From assembly GCA_008828725.1 (NCBI GenBank), contig MEHQ01003627.1, forward strand, positions 237,102 to 301,101: a DNA stretch of 64,000 nt, in the 5' to 3' direction. Both the position numbers and the translations under genes were made by a program. Positions within the stretch are counted from its first letter, which is position 1. Each line of letters starts with the position of its first letter. This document shows, piece by piece, positions 33,441 to 44,164 of this stretch. The notes beneath the pieces were generated by a model that was given only the letters and a program-made list of their open reading frames with translations, did no database searches and was not told the origin of the DNA. The DNA is from Saccharina japonica. Its lineage: Eukaryota; Sar; Phaeophyceae; Laminariales; Laminariaceae.

Positions 33441-33984
33441 AGCGGCAGCATCGGCTAAAAGTCTCGCTTTATTTATTTTCTCATGCCCAGTGCAGTGCAG
33501 CAAACGGACGATGGGTGATGCGTTTTTTTATGTGTGTACAGCATATAGATGGATATGGTACGCTGCTACATACAGCGATAGGTCTTAACCAGGGAGAGCG
33601 GAGGAGGCGGGAAAGGGGGAGGGAAGAAGGGCAGCCGGGTATTTTTTTAGTGTCCGCGTGGGTAATAATTGATCTCGGTCGCCTAGTTAGGACCGCGGTT
33701 ATATCCGTCCGATCGACCTCGAGCGCTTTAGCGAAGACACTTGCTTCGTCTTCTTGTTATTTTTCTTGTGTTTTTCTACGGACCGTTCTGCGGACCGTCG
33801 GTTCTTCTTCTGCTCGCTTGCGGGGCAGATTTATTTTTTCTACCGTACGAGTAGTTATTTTGGTTTTTTTTTCTTACTATTTAATACCTGGTACTTTCTT
33901 CGCCTTTTGTGCTCGTTGTTGTTGTGGTGTTGATGCTTTCGGTTGTGGGCGCGGCGTGGTGAAGGGATTTTTGGTTGTTGATTT

Positions 33985-34125
33985 GTTTTTTTGCATTTTT
34001 TGTTGCGCTTTTGCATAATTGCATTTTGTTTGCAAATGTTTTTGCAATTTCTTTGCATTTTTTTGCATTTTTTTGCATTGTTTTGCATTTTTCGCATTGT
34101 TTTTGCAAATTTTTGCAAATGTTTC
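33985..34125. repeat. T-rich TTTTTGCA repeats
   Basis: About fourteen TTTGCA words spaced by T-runs. Confidence 0.7.
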
Positions 34126-35390
34126 AGCCAGCAACAGCAGCTGTCAAAGCGGTACTACTGCTTTAGCAGCAGTTGAGCCGTCCTCAACTATTTCTACATA
34201 TTAAATATATGGAGGCATGCACTGGGGGAGGGGGGAGGGGCGTATACAAATATGTAATGCTCCGTGGTGGTGTTATTGTGTGGGTGGGCCAGGTTGTTGC
34301 GGAGGAGCCACATGGACTCGCAGATGTGTGTGTTTGCCTGTGGGTTTCCAGGGGTACAGCAGTGCTTTTTTCATACCGGGTATCTGTAAAGTGTTTTGTT
34401 ACTTATACGAAGTATACCTACGTACATAGGTCGATTTTTTTTTCCTAATCTATTTTTGTCGCGAAAAATGCGATACTTTGTTCTCTTTCTAGTGTAGTAT
34501 GATGGGCGCGGATATACCCCTACCTATCAAAATATCATAGTTTAAGCAGCAAGCAAGCAAACCCCATTGAGTGTTTGGACCCCCCCCCCCATATTTTGAT
34601 GTTATCGTATGGGTGTTGGTGGTATGTACCTGGTATATACTATATTTAATGGTTGGGGGTTATTTTGCTATTTTGGTGTGGGCTTGTACCTGGTATGATA
34701 TTTAATTGTGGGAGTTCGTCGTACTACTACTGGCGTTTTTTAGGGAGGGTGGAGGGGAGGGTATAGAGAGAAGTAGGCGTTTTTTTTGCAACGGGGAAAG
34801 GGGAAATAAAGCAAGTGCGACGATCACTCGGCATATATATGCTATGCTACGTTGGAGACCCCGGGTTTTTTACGTAGCGATCATGGTCTCTTTTTGGCCC
34901 CTTTTATGCTATTTTTAGTGTGCGGGGCTGTCGGTCAAGGCCGTCACATACTAATTTTCGTGCCTCCAGGGGCGCGGCGGTCAGTCGAGGCCTTAATATA
35001 CTAGTTTTAGTGTAGGGAGAGGTCAGTCAAGGGGTCGAACCGCGGTCTCCTACGTAGGGTATGATTGGTGCGTATAAATGCATCGCGCGCCACGTTAAAA
35101 AAACCCCACTAAATCCTATATACGACTCTTAATTAACGAAATTTGTGCCTTAGAATATTGATTGGGTGATAGAGCAGTTCCAACTTTAATAGAACTGCAG
35201 AAATGTTCCTACACTATTTTCAAGTACGGTACCTCTGGTATGTTTTACCCGAACCGTACGTGGAACGAGGTCCAATTTTTTTGTTTTGTTCACCCTCTCC
35301 TACGCTTCGTAAACACAACACTTAAGACACACCTATCCGACTCTAAAAAATGCAGTACAACAACTGCAGTAGGATGATAGTGGTCCCTCT

Positions 35391-35600
35391 ATCGGCCACC
35401 TCGGTGGTCTAGCAGGTAAGCACGAAGCTTGTTAAGTTTGAGGTCGAGGGTTCGAGTCTCCGTATGGAGATTTGTATTCTCAAATGACACAATACTACTG
35501 TCGAGAGCGCCTATTCTAGCGTGGGCAAGCACAATTCGACGATAATTGACGAGGGAAGAAAGTGCTGAAGCCTCTTCGCGATAAACATGCACTCTTCTCG
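35391..35600 (+). mobile_element. tRNA-derived SINE, head type 2, truncated
   Basis: Head CGGTGGTCTAGCAGGTAAGC with box B GGTTCGAGTC, then body (TTGACGAGGGAAGAAAGTGC, TTCGCGATAAACATGCA). It is cut before the GGATCTGAG segment. Confidence 0.75.
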
Positions 35601-35959
35601 TGGTCGTGTCTAGCCGACGGGTCAAGACAGATTTTGTCAAGACAAAAATCAGGCACGGCTAAAAGCTCACGAAAAATTAGCCAGCAGACTTTCTATTATA
35701 AACTTTCTATACTCGTAATAACACCGAGCGAGCTGTCGGGGAAACAATACACAGGGAAGGAGCACAAGACGAGCAGATTTATCCAAAGACAGTCACAATG
35801 AGTCATGATTATAATCAAGATTCAGAAAAAAAATAATAATGTCGAATAATCAAGGCTCGGTGATTATTATTCGTACTAATCAAGCGTGAAAACAAACAAT
35901 CAACACCTCGAGTGAATACGGCATTTTGGACGGGGAGCGGGATTCCTCGCCGAGCTTAC

Positions 35960-36053
35960 CGAGCAGACCCACGAGACCTCCCAGGGAGCGAGGGGTGACG
36001 TGTGCGAAGGCACCGCCGCGAGCGCGCGGTCGTGGCTTGCTCGAGGCCGAATT
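35960..36053 (-). CDS. Weak candidate exon
   Basis: A GC-rich open stretch on the minus strand with ASSKPRPRARGGAFAHVTP and LGGLVGLL, donor CTCG|GTAAGC and a T-rich sequence before AG at 36054. It differs in composition from its surroundings. No partner exon is known. Confidence 0.25.
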
Positions 36054-36064
36054 CTCGCCCGGCG

Positions 36065-36180
36065 GTAAAAAAAACACGGTCAGAAAATAGCGGTCAGAAA
36101 ATCACGGTAAAAAAAACGCGGTAAAAAAAACACGGTCAGAAAATCGCGGTCAGAAAACCACGGTCAAGAAAAGATAGAGG
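36065..36180. repeat. 15-bp tandem repeat
   Basis: CACGGTCAGAAAATCGCGG and CGGTAAAAAAAACA units, about eight in all. Confidence 0.7.
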
Positions 36181-36210
36181 TATATCAGAGCCGAAACAGA
36201 AACTAAACCT

Positions 36211-36305
36211 TAACCTTTTAGAACTGCAATCCCGTTTTGGGGACAAACCACTCTAATTCTAAGTAATTTGTCCCCAAAACGGGACTCCAGTCCTATAAGG
36301 GTTAA
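36211..36305. mobile_element. TTAA MITE type 1
   Basis: TTAACCTTTTAGAACTGCAA to CTATAAGGGTTAA with the family centre (CTCTAATTCTAAGTAATTTG). Confidence 0.75.
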
Positions 36306-37077
36306 AGGGATTTAGAATGCTCTCTCTGGGCACACCCTTTAAATACGTTGTTCTAGGTGGTATTTGTATGTCTCGGCTCTTTCTTGGGCACATCATGATA
36401 TCCATAGTGTTTGCCGGTTCTCGGGTGGGATCGGTATGATAAGGATCTTACACATATCCTCGACATAATATCTTCACGGCAAATTTATGATCTAGAGTAG
36501 GTACACACAGTATATAGATATATCGTGATCTGTCCGACGTGAACAGCGCTCAGCAGCTCAGATCCACCGTGAACGCATCGGTAGTAATACAAAAACCACT
36601 CAACATCGCGGGCTCACCCCACACCCCAAGCTGAACAAGAAAAGTTTGTCAGGGACGGCACTACAAAGTATAGTAACTTAACACGATTAAAACAGCAAGG
36701 GAGCGAGACGTAGGCGAAGCGTTATCTACACACAATTACCAAGCGTGTGGCAACGACAAATAATCAAGCTTGAAGTCTACAAGACGGATTCATCCAACGT
36801 ACAGCAAGCTTTACAAACAAACGCAGAACTGAAAACAAAAAAAAAAGCTCAAACATATGATATCGGAAGTCAGAGAACTGTGATCAACAGCTCGATCTTC
36901 CTTCTTCTTGATGATATCGCCGATCGTCGAGTAGCACACCCCGATCGACAGGCAGTCTAGTCATCCCTACCACAGCGTACTGTAGTGGATAATTTCACTC
37001 CGGAGAAAACCAATCCTTGACACGTTTCGTCGGTCTAGTCGGTGTGAAATAATTTGGCACTGCAATTTTCTTCTTGA

Positions 37078-37150
37078 AGAGGGTGGTGGGTAAACCCACC
37101 GAGTGTTTTTTTTTTTTTTTCCGCTGGCTTCGAGTTTGAAGCCAACTTTT
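37078..37150 (-). other. Conserved double-hairpin block, left arm
   Basis: Reverse-complement partner of the block at 43225-43320, with the same palindrome and GGCTTC/GAAGCC stem separated by a T-run. Conservation against a diverged background is the evidence. Confidence 0.4.
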
Positions 37151-38311
37151 TTCTTCGTCTTCCTCCTCCCGCCATGTCGAGCGCATAAAAGACGCACGTG
37201 CAAAATAGAGCAAAATAACAGCATGCAAAACGGCAACACAGGGGATAGTGTAGACAACACCCCCCCAGAGCCACACGTACTGCTTTTTGAGCTCTTTCAC
37301 GTACCAAAAGCAACCCAACTACTACACAACTAATCGCAAACCGAAACAAGACTAACTCCACGTCAAGCCAGCGGCGTTGTCGAACTGCGGCTGAAAGCCA
37401 TCTGTGCGACGATGTATACGAAAATCTCACGCTATGATACTAGCCTGCCTGCCTTTGCCGAAACACTGCGCGGCGGCTACTTATTTCCCGCAGGACGCGT
37501 CCGCCCCATACCCGGCATATCTCCATCTGGAACGAGGTTCAGCGGACGAAAACTCTCCCAAAGCAAGAGCAACTGCACCTTGACTCCATCTCACCTAACG
37601 CGACACAAAGTAGGAGAAAACAAAACACACACACAACTCTTCCTATCCTTCGTCCATCATCCGACGATGGGACCATCGCCGCGTACACAATTCAATCATA
37701 TCCGCTCCCGTCCCATCCCACGGCAACATATAAACAGCACACACAGCAGGGTCACAAGAACGAACGTGACGGGGTCATTACAACCTATCTATCCACGTCA
37801 CCCGCCGCGGGGGCACACCGCAGACAAGCCATTGGCTACAGCGGTATACTACTACTTTGAAAAGAGTGCCGCGTGCGCCGTGGACTCACTGCAGACTCCT
37901 CCAAGTTTTTGCTGAAAAGCTGTCCTCGAGATATGATACCCGCTATCTTACATATTACCATGCCATACAGAACCATCGAAAACAAAAAAGCTGCATAAGC
38001 ACAGAAGCCCACAAACGTACCAAAAGCTAGGGACTAAACTAGTTGGTACGTTTTCTACCCCTCGTATCGGTCTTCCCGAGGGAAGCTTCTGCACAAGTGC
38101 AAATATATAAAACAAGAAATCAGGGCATGCTACGTACCAGGTAATCACTTTGTCAAGCACTTCTTTGTGGTGCTTCTCAATAATCAGAGCGTCAGAGCAA
38201 CAACACCAAGTACCGTATCATCTCCATCATGTATCAACTGCCGCCTGCCCCCAAGCAAGCACCACACAGCAAAGACCGCAAAGGATGCGTCTTGAATCTG
38301 ACATGCCTCCC

Positions 38312-39919
38312 TCAGTACGCCTCCAGCTGCGGCTGCTGACGGCCCTTGTCGAAGTGGGACAGATGCGCCCTCCAGCAAAGCTTCCTACCACCGCCGCCAC
38401 CGCGTCCGCCGCCGCTCCCCATCCGTCCTCCTTGCCTGCCACCACGCTGCTTCATGCCACCGCCACCCCGGGACGGCGAGCCATGGTGACGGCGCGCCAT
38501 CACGCCGGGCGGTGCGCCAGAAACACCTTCCTGGAACGGTCCGTGGAACGGCCCGTGGGGCGGTCCGTGCGGCGGTCCCTGGGGACCTCCACGAGACCTA
38601 TTGTCCCCCTTTCCTTCTCCGTGGCGACGAAGACCATGCTGCCCAGGCCCACGAGGTCCCCCGGCGTGCATACACCCGCCTCTCTCTCCCCCTCCGTGTC
38701 CGTGTCCGTGTTCGTGCCCGTGGGGGGGGTGGTGGTGCCGGTTTCCGTGCTCGCCGCCACCAGGTGGACCACGGCCATGCCCAGGTCCGTGCTTGCCACC
38801 TCCAGGGGGACCACGGCCATGCTCAGCGATAGGCACGCTGTGGTGACCGGGCCCACGAGGCGGCCCTTGTAGTTCTCTGCGGTGACGAGGACCACGGTGT
38901 TCAGGGCCTCCGTGCGGACCCAGGGGCGCCAGCACGCCTTCTTCCTCGCCGATCTCCTCCCCTACGAGTATGTGCTTGGCGTGGCGGCCTGCTCCGTGCA
39001 AGTGGCGACGAGGAGGGCCGTGCATCGTACTGGACAGACCACAGCCAGACGAAGGTCCACAGCCGCGAGCATGGGGAGGGCCGCGAGGCCCTCCCACACC
39101 TGCCTTACGAGGCCCGCCAGCACGTACATGTTGGCCAGGGCCACCTCCTCTCCTGCCCGGCAGGGCGCGAACTGCTTCGCTTGTGACGAGCCCGAGCCTA
39201 ACCAGACGGTGGGGGCTTACCCCGAGCGCGCGCAGCAGGGGCCTAGTCTCACCGGGGCGGAGGTTGATGCCGCCGGCAATAAGGGCGGCGGGAATGGGAC
39301 GCCTCGTCTTGATGCCGTTGCCGTTCCCGTCGGCCTTGAAGCCCTCGGAGTCGAGGCCCTCGGGATCGTCGCCGCTGTCGGCGATGTCGTCGCCGGTGTG
39401 GATGCTGCTCGAGTCGTCCGAGAAGAGGATGCCCTCCTCATGTCCGACCGCCTCCCCTTCCTTCCCTTCCTGGTCCTCCGCACTGCCGCTGTTGTTGTGG
39501 TTGATGATGACGTTGTCGTCCATCATCGCACCAGTCTCAGCCTCGCGCGGGTCCTCCTTGCCCTCATCCGAAATTTCACCAGCCAAGACAAGCGGCGACG
39601 AACCGCCTTTGCCGCCTTTCAGAAGCCTCCGAGGTGCTAGCCCCTGCACCACGATGCGGCGAGGAGCAAGGCCCAGCAGGGCCACGGTCTTCTCAAGCTT
39701 GAGCGCCGTCATGGACGGCACGGCATGGTGCTCGCGAAGGTTGCGGGCCCCTAGTTTGTACAGAGCGCTCAAGCTTCCGGGCTGGTGCTTCTGGGCGGGC
39801 GTGCTCAGAACGGCCTCCGCGATGGGGATGCTGCTGTCTCCGCTGCTGTTGTTCATCGTGTTGTTTTTGTTGTTGTCGTTGCCGTAGTCGTTCACCGAGT
39901 TGAAGTTGTAGTTGTTCAT
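38312..39919 (-). CDS. His/Gly/Pro-rich protein, paralogue 1 (unknown function)
   Basis: An intronless frame of 535 residues from ATG 39919; an in-frame ATG at 40006 would add 29, but only the 39919 ATG context (CACAAAAACATGAAC) is shared with the paralogue at 40205. Order: Asn-rich start, a conserved block (AEAVLSTPAQKH...LSALYKL...APRRIVVQGLAPRRLL), an acidic linker, a second conserved block (INLRPGETRPLLRALGVSPHRL), then Gly/His/Pro-rich sequence with HGHEHGHGHGGG, and a conserved end (AHLSHFDKG...PQLEA). Differences from the paralogue fall largely at third codon positions and indels keep frame, which supports coding. No signal peptide or membrane segment is evident. His-rich runs suggest metal binding, an inference only. 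Confidence 0.8.
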   Translation of the reverse strand: MNNYNFNSVNDYGNDNNKNNTMNNSSGDSSIPIAEAVLSTPAQKHQPGSLSALYKLGARNLREHHAVPSMTALKLEKTVALLGLAPRRIVVQGLAPRRLLKGGKGGSSPLVLAGEISDEGKEDPREAETGAMMDDNVIINHNNSGSAEDQEGKEGEAVGHEEGILFSDDSSSIHTGDDIADSGDDPEGLDSEGFKADGNGNGIKTRRPIPAALIAGGINLRPGETRPLLRALGVSPHRLVRLGLVTSEAVRALPGRRGGGPGQHVRAGGPRKAGVGGPRGPPHARGCGPSSGCGLSSTMHGPPRRHLHGAGRHAKHILVGEEIGEEEGVLAPLGPHGGPEHRGPRHRRELQGPPRGPGHHSVPIAEHGRGPPGGGKHGPGHGRGPPGGGEHGNRHHHPPHGHEHGHGHGGGERGGCMHAGGPRGPGQHGLRRHGEGKGDNRSRGGPQGPPHGPPHGPFHGPFQEGVSGAPPGVMARRHHGSPSRGGGGMKQRGGRQGGRMGSGGGRGGGGGRKLCWRAHLSHFDKGRQQPQLEAY

Positions 39920-40204
39920 GTTTTTGTGAGCAGGGCGGGGTGGGCGGTCGGCGGTGGGCGTCTCGGCTTGGTTTTTGGTGGCGGGACCGTGCGAGCACCG
40001 TTCCACAGATCGGAGATGTCTAGAATTTCTATACTCCGAAGTATGCTGCTGTAGAACCTTCTGGAACTCAGAATTCCAAGAACGGTTCTCATCAAGTTCT
40101 CCAAATTGGAATTCGAAATCCCCGATCTGTGGAACGGTGCTCTCTCACAGTCCCGCCGCCTCGTCACCCACCCCGACCCACCCCCCCACCCTGCTCACAA
40201 AAAC
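39920..40204. promoter_or_regulatory. Divergent promoter with heat-shock elements
   Basis: This 285-bp gap separates two start codons. It contains GAAccTTCtgGAA at 40054-40066, three correctly alternating nGAAn units as bound by eukaryotic HSF trimers, plus GAATTC (40071), GAAcggTTC (40080-40088), TTC (40097) and GAATTCGAA (40109-40117). Flanking inverted copies of CCGATCTGTGGAACGGTGC (39996-40014 and 40122-40140) belong to the inverted duplication. No clear TATA box was seen. Confidence 0.65.
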
Positions 40205-42103
40205 ATGAACTACTTCAACACGATGAACAACAACAACGGCAACAACACGATGAACGACAGCGGTAACGACAGCTCGAATGACTACAACCTCGACAGCAGC
40301 AGCAGCAGCAGCAGCAGCGTCCTCATCGCGGAGGCAGTCCTGAGCACGCCCGCCCAGAAGCACCATCCGGGAAGTTTGAGCGCTCTGTATAAGCTGGCGG
40401 CCCGCAACCTTCGCGAGCACCACGGCGTGCCGTCCATGACGGCGCTCAAGCTCGAGAAGACCGTGGCCCTGCTGGGCCTCGCTCCTCGCCGCATCGTGGT
40501 GCAGGGGCTAGCACCTCGGAGGCTTCTGAAAGACGGCAAAGGCGGCTCGTCGCCGCTTGCTTCCGCTGGTGAAATCTCGCATGAGGGCAAAGAGAATCTG
40601 CGCGAGGCTGAGACTGGTGCGATGATGGACGACAAGCTCATCGACGTCGAGGAGGAGCAGGAGCAGGAGGAGGAGGAGGAGGAGGAGGAGGAGGAGGTCG
40701 GACAGGAGGGCCTTCTCGTCTCTGACGACTCGAACAGCAAGTACGACGACAACGGCGACAGCATCGACAACATCGGCGACGATACCAAGAACGATGTCGA
40801 GGACTTCGAAGCCGACCGCAAGGGCAAGGCAAAGCGTCCCATTCACGCTGCCCTGGTTGCAGGCGGCATCAACCTCCGCCCCCGCGAGACCAGGCCCCTG
40901 CTGCGCGCACTCGGCGTAAGCCCCCATCGCCTTGTGAAGCTCGGGCTCGTCACACCCGTGGCAGTTCGCGCCATGCCGGGCAGGGGAAGTGGTGGCTCTG
41001 GCCAGCATCTTCGTGCTGGCGGGCCTCGTAAGGCGGGCGCGGGAGGGCCTCGCGGTCCTCTCCATGGTCCGCCCCACGCTCCCGGCTGTGGACCTTCGTC
41101 TGGCTGCGATTCGTCCAGGCCCATGCACGGCCCTCCCCGTCGTCCCTTCCACGGAGCCGGGCACCACACCACACACGCGGGGGGGGGAAGCGAGGCGGAG
41201 GGCGTGCCGTCGCCCCTGGGCCCGCACGGAGGCCCTGGACACCGTGGCCCTCGTCATCAAGGAGGACGCCTACAAGGTCCACCTCACGGTCCCGGTCACT
41301 ACAGCATGCCCACCGTCAGGCATGGCCGTGGTCCCCCTGCTGGCGGCAAGCACGGACACGGCCACAGCAACCCCCCCCACGGACACGGGCACGGGCATGG
41401 GCACGGGCATGGGCACGGGCACAACAGCGGAAGCTTGCATGGCGAGGGGGAGGGGGAGGGAGGAGGCGAGCGTCTGCGGGGGGCAGCCCGTCGCGGGTCT
41501 GGGCAGCATGGTCCTCGTCGCGACGGAGGAGGCATGGGCAGGCCTCGTAGCCCTCCCCATGCCCCGGCCGGTGCCCACTGCTGCAACGGGCTTTCGTCTC
41601 GCTGCGGTCCACCAGGGCCCATGCACGGCCCTTCTCGCCCGTTCCCCAGACCTGGCCACCACACCATGCACCTGGGGGAGGAAAACGAGGAAAAGGGCAT
41701 GTTCACTTTCTTGGGTCCACACGGAGGCCCTGGACACCGCGGTCCTCGTCACCATGGAGGAGGAGGAGGAGGAGGAGGGGAAATGGGGAGGTCTCGTGAT
41801 CGCCCCCAGGGACCGCCGCAAGGACCGGTCAACGGGCCGTTCCACGGACTGTTCCACGAAGGTGCTTCTGGTGCACCGCCCGGCGTGATGGCGCACCCAC
41901 CCCACAGCTCGCCGTGCCGTGAGGGTTGTGGCATTAAGCAGCGTGGTGGCAGGCACGGAGGGGGGACGGGGTTCTGCGGCAGACGGTGTGGCGGCGGCGG
42001 CGGCGGCAGTGGCGGTGGCGGAGGTGACCACCGACAGCACAGCAGGATGGCGCATCTGGCCATGTTCGACGGCGGTCACCAGCCGCAGCTGGAGGCGAAC
42101 TGA
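40205..42103 (+). CDS. His/Gly/Pro-rich protein, paralogue 2 (unknown function)
   Basis: An intronless frame of 632 residues from ATG 40205 (an in-frame ATG at 40106 lies upstream in the promoter region). It has the same architecture as its divergent neighbour: Asn/Ser-rich start, conserved AEAVLSTPAQKH...APRRLL block, a Glu run, the INLRPRETRPLLRALGVSPHRL block, then Gly/His/Pro-rich sequence with (GH)n. It is longer mainly because a segment from about MHGPPRRPFHG to GPHGGPGHRGPRH occurs twice. The end (MAHLAMFDGGHQPQLEAN) matches the paralogue. Coding is supported by third-position differences. Function is not recognised; metal binding or structural roles are guesses. The promoter suggests heat-shock regulation. 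Confidence 0.8.
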   Translation: MNYFNTMNNNNGNNTMNDSGNDSSNDYNLDSSSSSSSSVLIAEAVLSTPAQKHHPGSLSALYKLAARNLREHHGVPSMTALKLEKTVALLGLAPRRIVVQGLAPRRLLKDGKGGSSPLASAGEISHEGKENLREAETGAMMDDKLIDVEEEQEQEEEEEEEEEEVGQEGLLVSDDSNSKYDDNGDSIDNIGDDTKNDVEDFEADRKGKAKRPIHAALVAGGINLRPRETRPLLRALGVSPHRLVKLGLVTPVAVRAMPGRGSGGSGQHLRAGGPRKAGAGGPRGPLHGPPHAPGCGPSSGCDSSRPMHGPPRRPFHGAGHHTTHAGGGSEAEGVPSPLGPHGGPGHRGPRHQGGRLQGPPHGPGHYSMPTVRHGRGPPAGGKHGHGHSNPPHGHGHGHGHGHGHGHNSGSLHGEGEGEGGGERLRGAARRGSGQHGPRRDGGGMGRPRSPPHAPAGAHCCNGLSSRCGPPGPMHGPSRPFPRPGHHTMHLGEENEEKGMFTFLGPHGGPGHRGPRHHGGGGGGGGEMGRSRDRPQGPPQGPVNGPFHGLFHEGASGAPPGVMAHPPHSSPCREGCGIKQRGGRHGGGTGFCGRRCGGGGGGSGGGGGDHRQHSRMAHLAMFDGGHQPQLEAN

Positions 42104-43224
42104 GGCAGACTTGTTCGAGGCCTTCGTTTCCGGTATTAGCGTTGTTGTGCTGTTTGGTGGCTTAAGGGCAGGCAATAGTTGGTGCACGCTGGAGATTAAA
42201 TGAGGGTTGGTGTTGCTCTGACTATGTTATGTTGAGAGGCACCAAGGATTTGACATGCCCTGTTTTTTTTTTGTTATTTGCAATTGTGCAGAAGCCTCCC
42301 TCGGGAAACCGATACGAGGGGTAGAGAACGACCATGTAGTTTACTATTTTGCTTTTGGTGCGTTCGTGGGCTTCTGTACTCATGCAGCTTGTTTGTTTTG
42401 ATGGCTCTATTATGGTATGGTGTGGTGAGGTATGATGATAGCAGGTATCTCAAGGGTAGCTTCGGCGAAAACTTGGGATAAGTCTGTAGGTAAGCCGCTG
42501 CTGTTCACGCGACACGTCGAGTGGCTTCCACGTACAGCAGTAGTATGGAAAGTAGTCAGCCCCTACTACACGCAGCTGTGCATCCACTGAAGGTCGCTGC
42601 TGTAGGATAGACTGTGTAACCTCGTTACATCCACGTGACAGTTTGCGCTGGTTGATTCATCTCGGGGTGGAACGGGGTTGGGGGGGGGGTTGCGCAATAT
42701 CGTCCGCTGCGATAACGTCGGATGCCACACGAAGGTTTCATAGGAGGAGTCGTAAGCGGAATTGCTCTTTCTAAAAGGCATAATTACTTGTTTTCCGTTT
42801 TGTTTTAGCGAGGCGGGCGGGTACTTCGCGCGATTCTGCGAGAAAATATGTAGTTGCTGGTGGATAGGTTCCGGTAGTGGTCTTGTGTGGGATTTTTCAC
42901 ATGTATCTGTCGTCGCAGAGATGGCTCTCCCCATCAGCAGTAGAACACCGTCGCCTATGGGTTTGGACGCCTGGCCTCTGTCTTGGACCTTCACACGTTT
43001 TGCGATTGGTCGATTGTGGATTTTTTTTGTCTTAGCAGAAGAGTTCTAGAAACAGTTACTTGTGGCACTGAGCATGTACATCCCCTGTGTTGCTGTTTGG
43101 GAATGCTGCTGCTGTGCTTTTCGGCTCTGTTTTGTACGGCATTTCTGGTATTTTGTGTGTACGTGTATGTGTGCTTTGATGCGCTCGAGACGGAGGGAAA
43201 AGGAAGAAGAAAAAGAAGGAAGAA

Positions 43225-43320
43225 AAAAACGTTGGCTTCAAACTCGAAGCCAGCGACAACAACAAAAAACACTCGGTGGGTTTACCCACCACCCTCTTGA
43301 AGAAGAAAATTGCAGTGCCA
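43225..43320 (+). other. Conserved double-hairpin block, right arm
   Basis: GGCTTCaaactcGAAGCC followed by a perfect 16-bp palindrome GGTGGGTTTACCCACC and ACCCTCTTGAAGAAGAAAA is kept in both arms, while surrounding sequence has drifted. No open frame is shared. It could be a 3' UTR element or a small structured RNA. Confidence 0.4.
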
Positions 43321-43439
43321 ATGATTTCACACCGTCTAAACCAACTTACTGTAATATAGCTTGGTTTAGATTGCGAGTGGATTTGTTGACAATTTATCTG
43401 CCGATCGAGATGTGTGTGCACCTCGATGGTCGGCAGTAC

Positions 43440-44160
43440 CAAGGAGAAGGGAGATCGACCTGCTCATCGCAGCTCTCCACCTCCCGTTATTATGTTTGGT
43501 GTCGTATATACCTTGTACCTTGTACGCACGTACTTTTTAGTATAGAACTTAACTATAAACTCGTTGGGGCTGGTCAGTGATACTTGCCTTGCCCGGTGAT
43601 GGGTTTCGTAATGGTATGTACGTCTTTTTCCTTTTTTAGTTTTTCAGAGTTTTGTTTTTAATGTTGTTCGTTCTTGCCCTGCGGCTATGTACGTGCGTCT
43701 TTTTCCTTTTTTAATTTTCAAGAGGAGTATTGTTATTACTTTGTTCGTCCTTGCCCGGTGGCTACGTACGAGTATGCTGGTATGCTGGAATATTATACGA
43801 GGAACGAACGTCTGCAGTGTTCTCCGTTTTCAGCTTGCGACACCCCCCGGGATTTCGAGTCAACCACAATCATCCCGAAGGGACGTCTTGTTGTCTCGAG
43901 TATTTTGTATGGTGGGTTATACCTGGTTATTATGTTCGTGTCTTCATTCGCTGTGAATGGCACTGCTTCTGGTCCTCGCGTTCGTTTTTTTGTTGATATG
44001 TATGTACGACGATGCAAACGACCACGACGTACTTGCTATCAGTCAAGCCGTGGGGTTTTCCATCCGGCAGCCTTTCACTTTTATTTTCCTCCAAAATCAG
44101 TTTTTTGGGTGAGGCACAAGAGCTGCTTAAGTGATAAGCCTCACAAAATACATGGTTCAC
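43440..44160 (+). other. Unassigned, long open frame of doubtful meaning
   Basis: A 165-codon frame (43674-44171) exists, but its end lies in a dispersed repeat, and there is no composition or splice support. Confidence 0.3.
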
Positions 44161-44164
44161 CTCT

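Larger units (their letters stand above)
36990..43360. repeat. Large inverted duplication (about 3 kb arms)
   Basis: The left arm (about 36990-40015) and right arm (about 40120-43360) are diverged reverse complements around the divergent promoter. Matches include the two genes, their downstream regions (a conserved CTCGGGAA..CCGATACGAGGGG block at 38060 and 42300) and distal blocks with GGTGGGTTTACCCACC and TGGCTTCaaactcGAAGCCA at 37085-37145 and 43225-43290. Arms differ by many substitutions and indels, so unlike the n-bounded copies this duplication is real and old. Confidence 0.75.

Noticed and set aside
33012-33503. Ala/Leu-rich 163-codon frame
   Set aside because: Produced by GCA/CAG repeats; open in many frames.
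33515-34018. 167-codon frame
   Set aside because: Cys/Phe-rich translation of T-rich repeats, no splice or composition support.
35391-35465. Possible functional tRNA gene
   Set aside because: Box A and B are present but no acceptor stem closes and it continues into the SINE body.
38150-39887. Long open frames opposite the His-rich gene (240-305 codons on plus)
   Set aside because: They are antisense shadows of a GC-rich gene; only the minus frame is conserved with the paralogue at 40205.
40282-42187. Antisense frames of 186-305 codons opposite paralogue 2
   Set aside because: Same reason; third-position divergence fits the plus frame.
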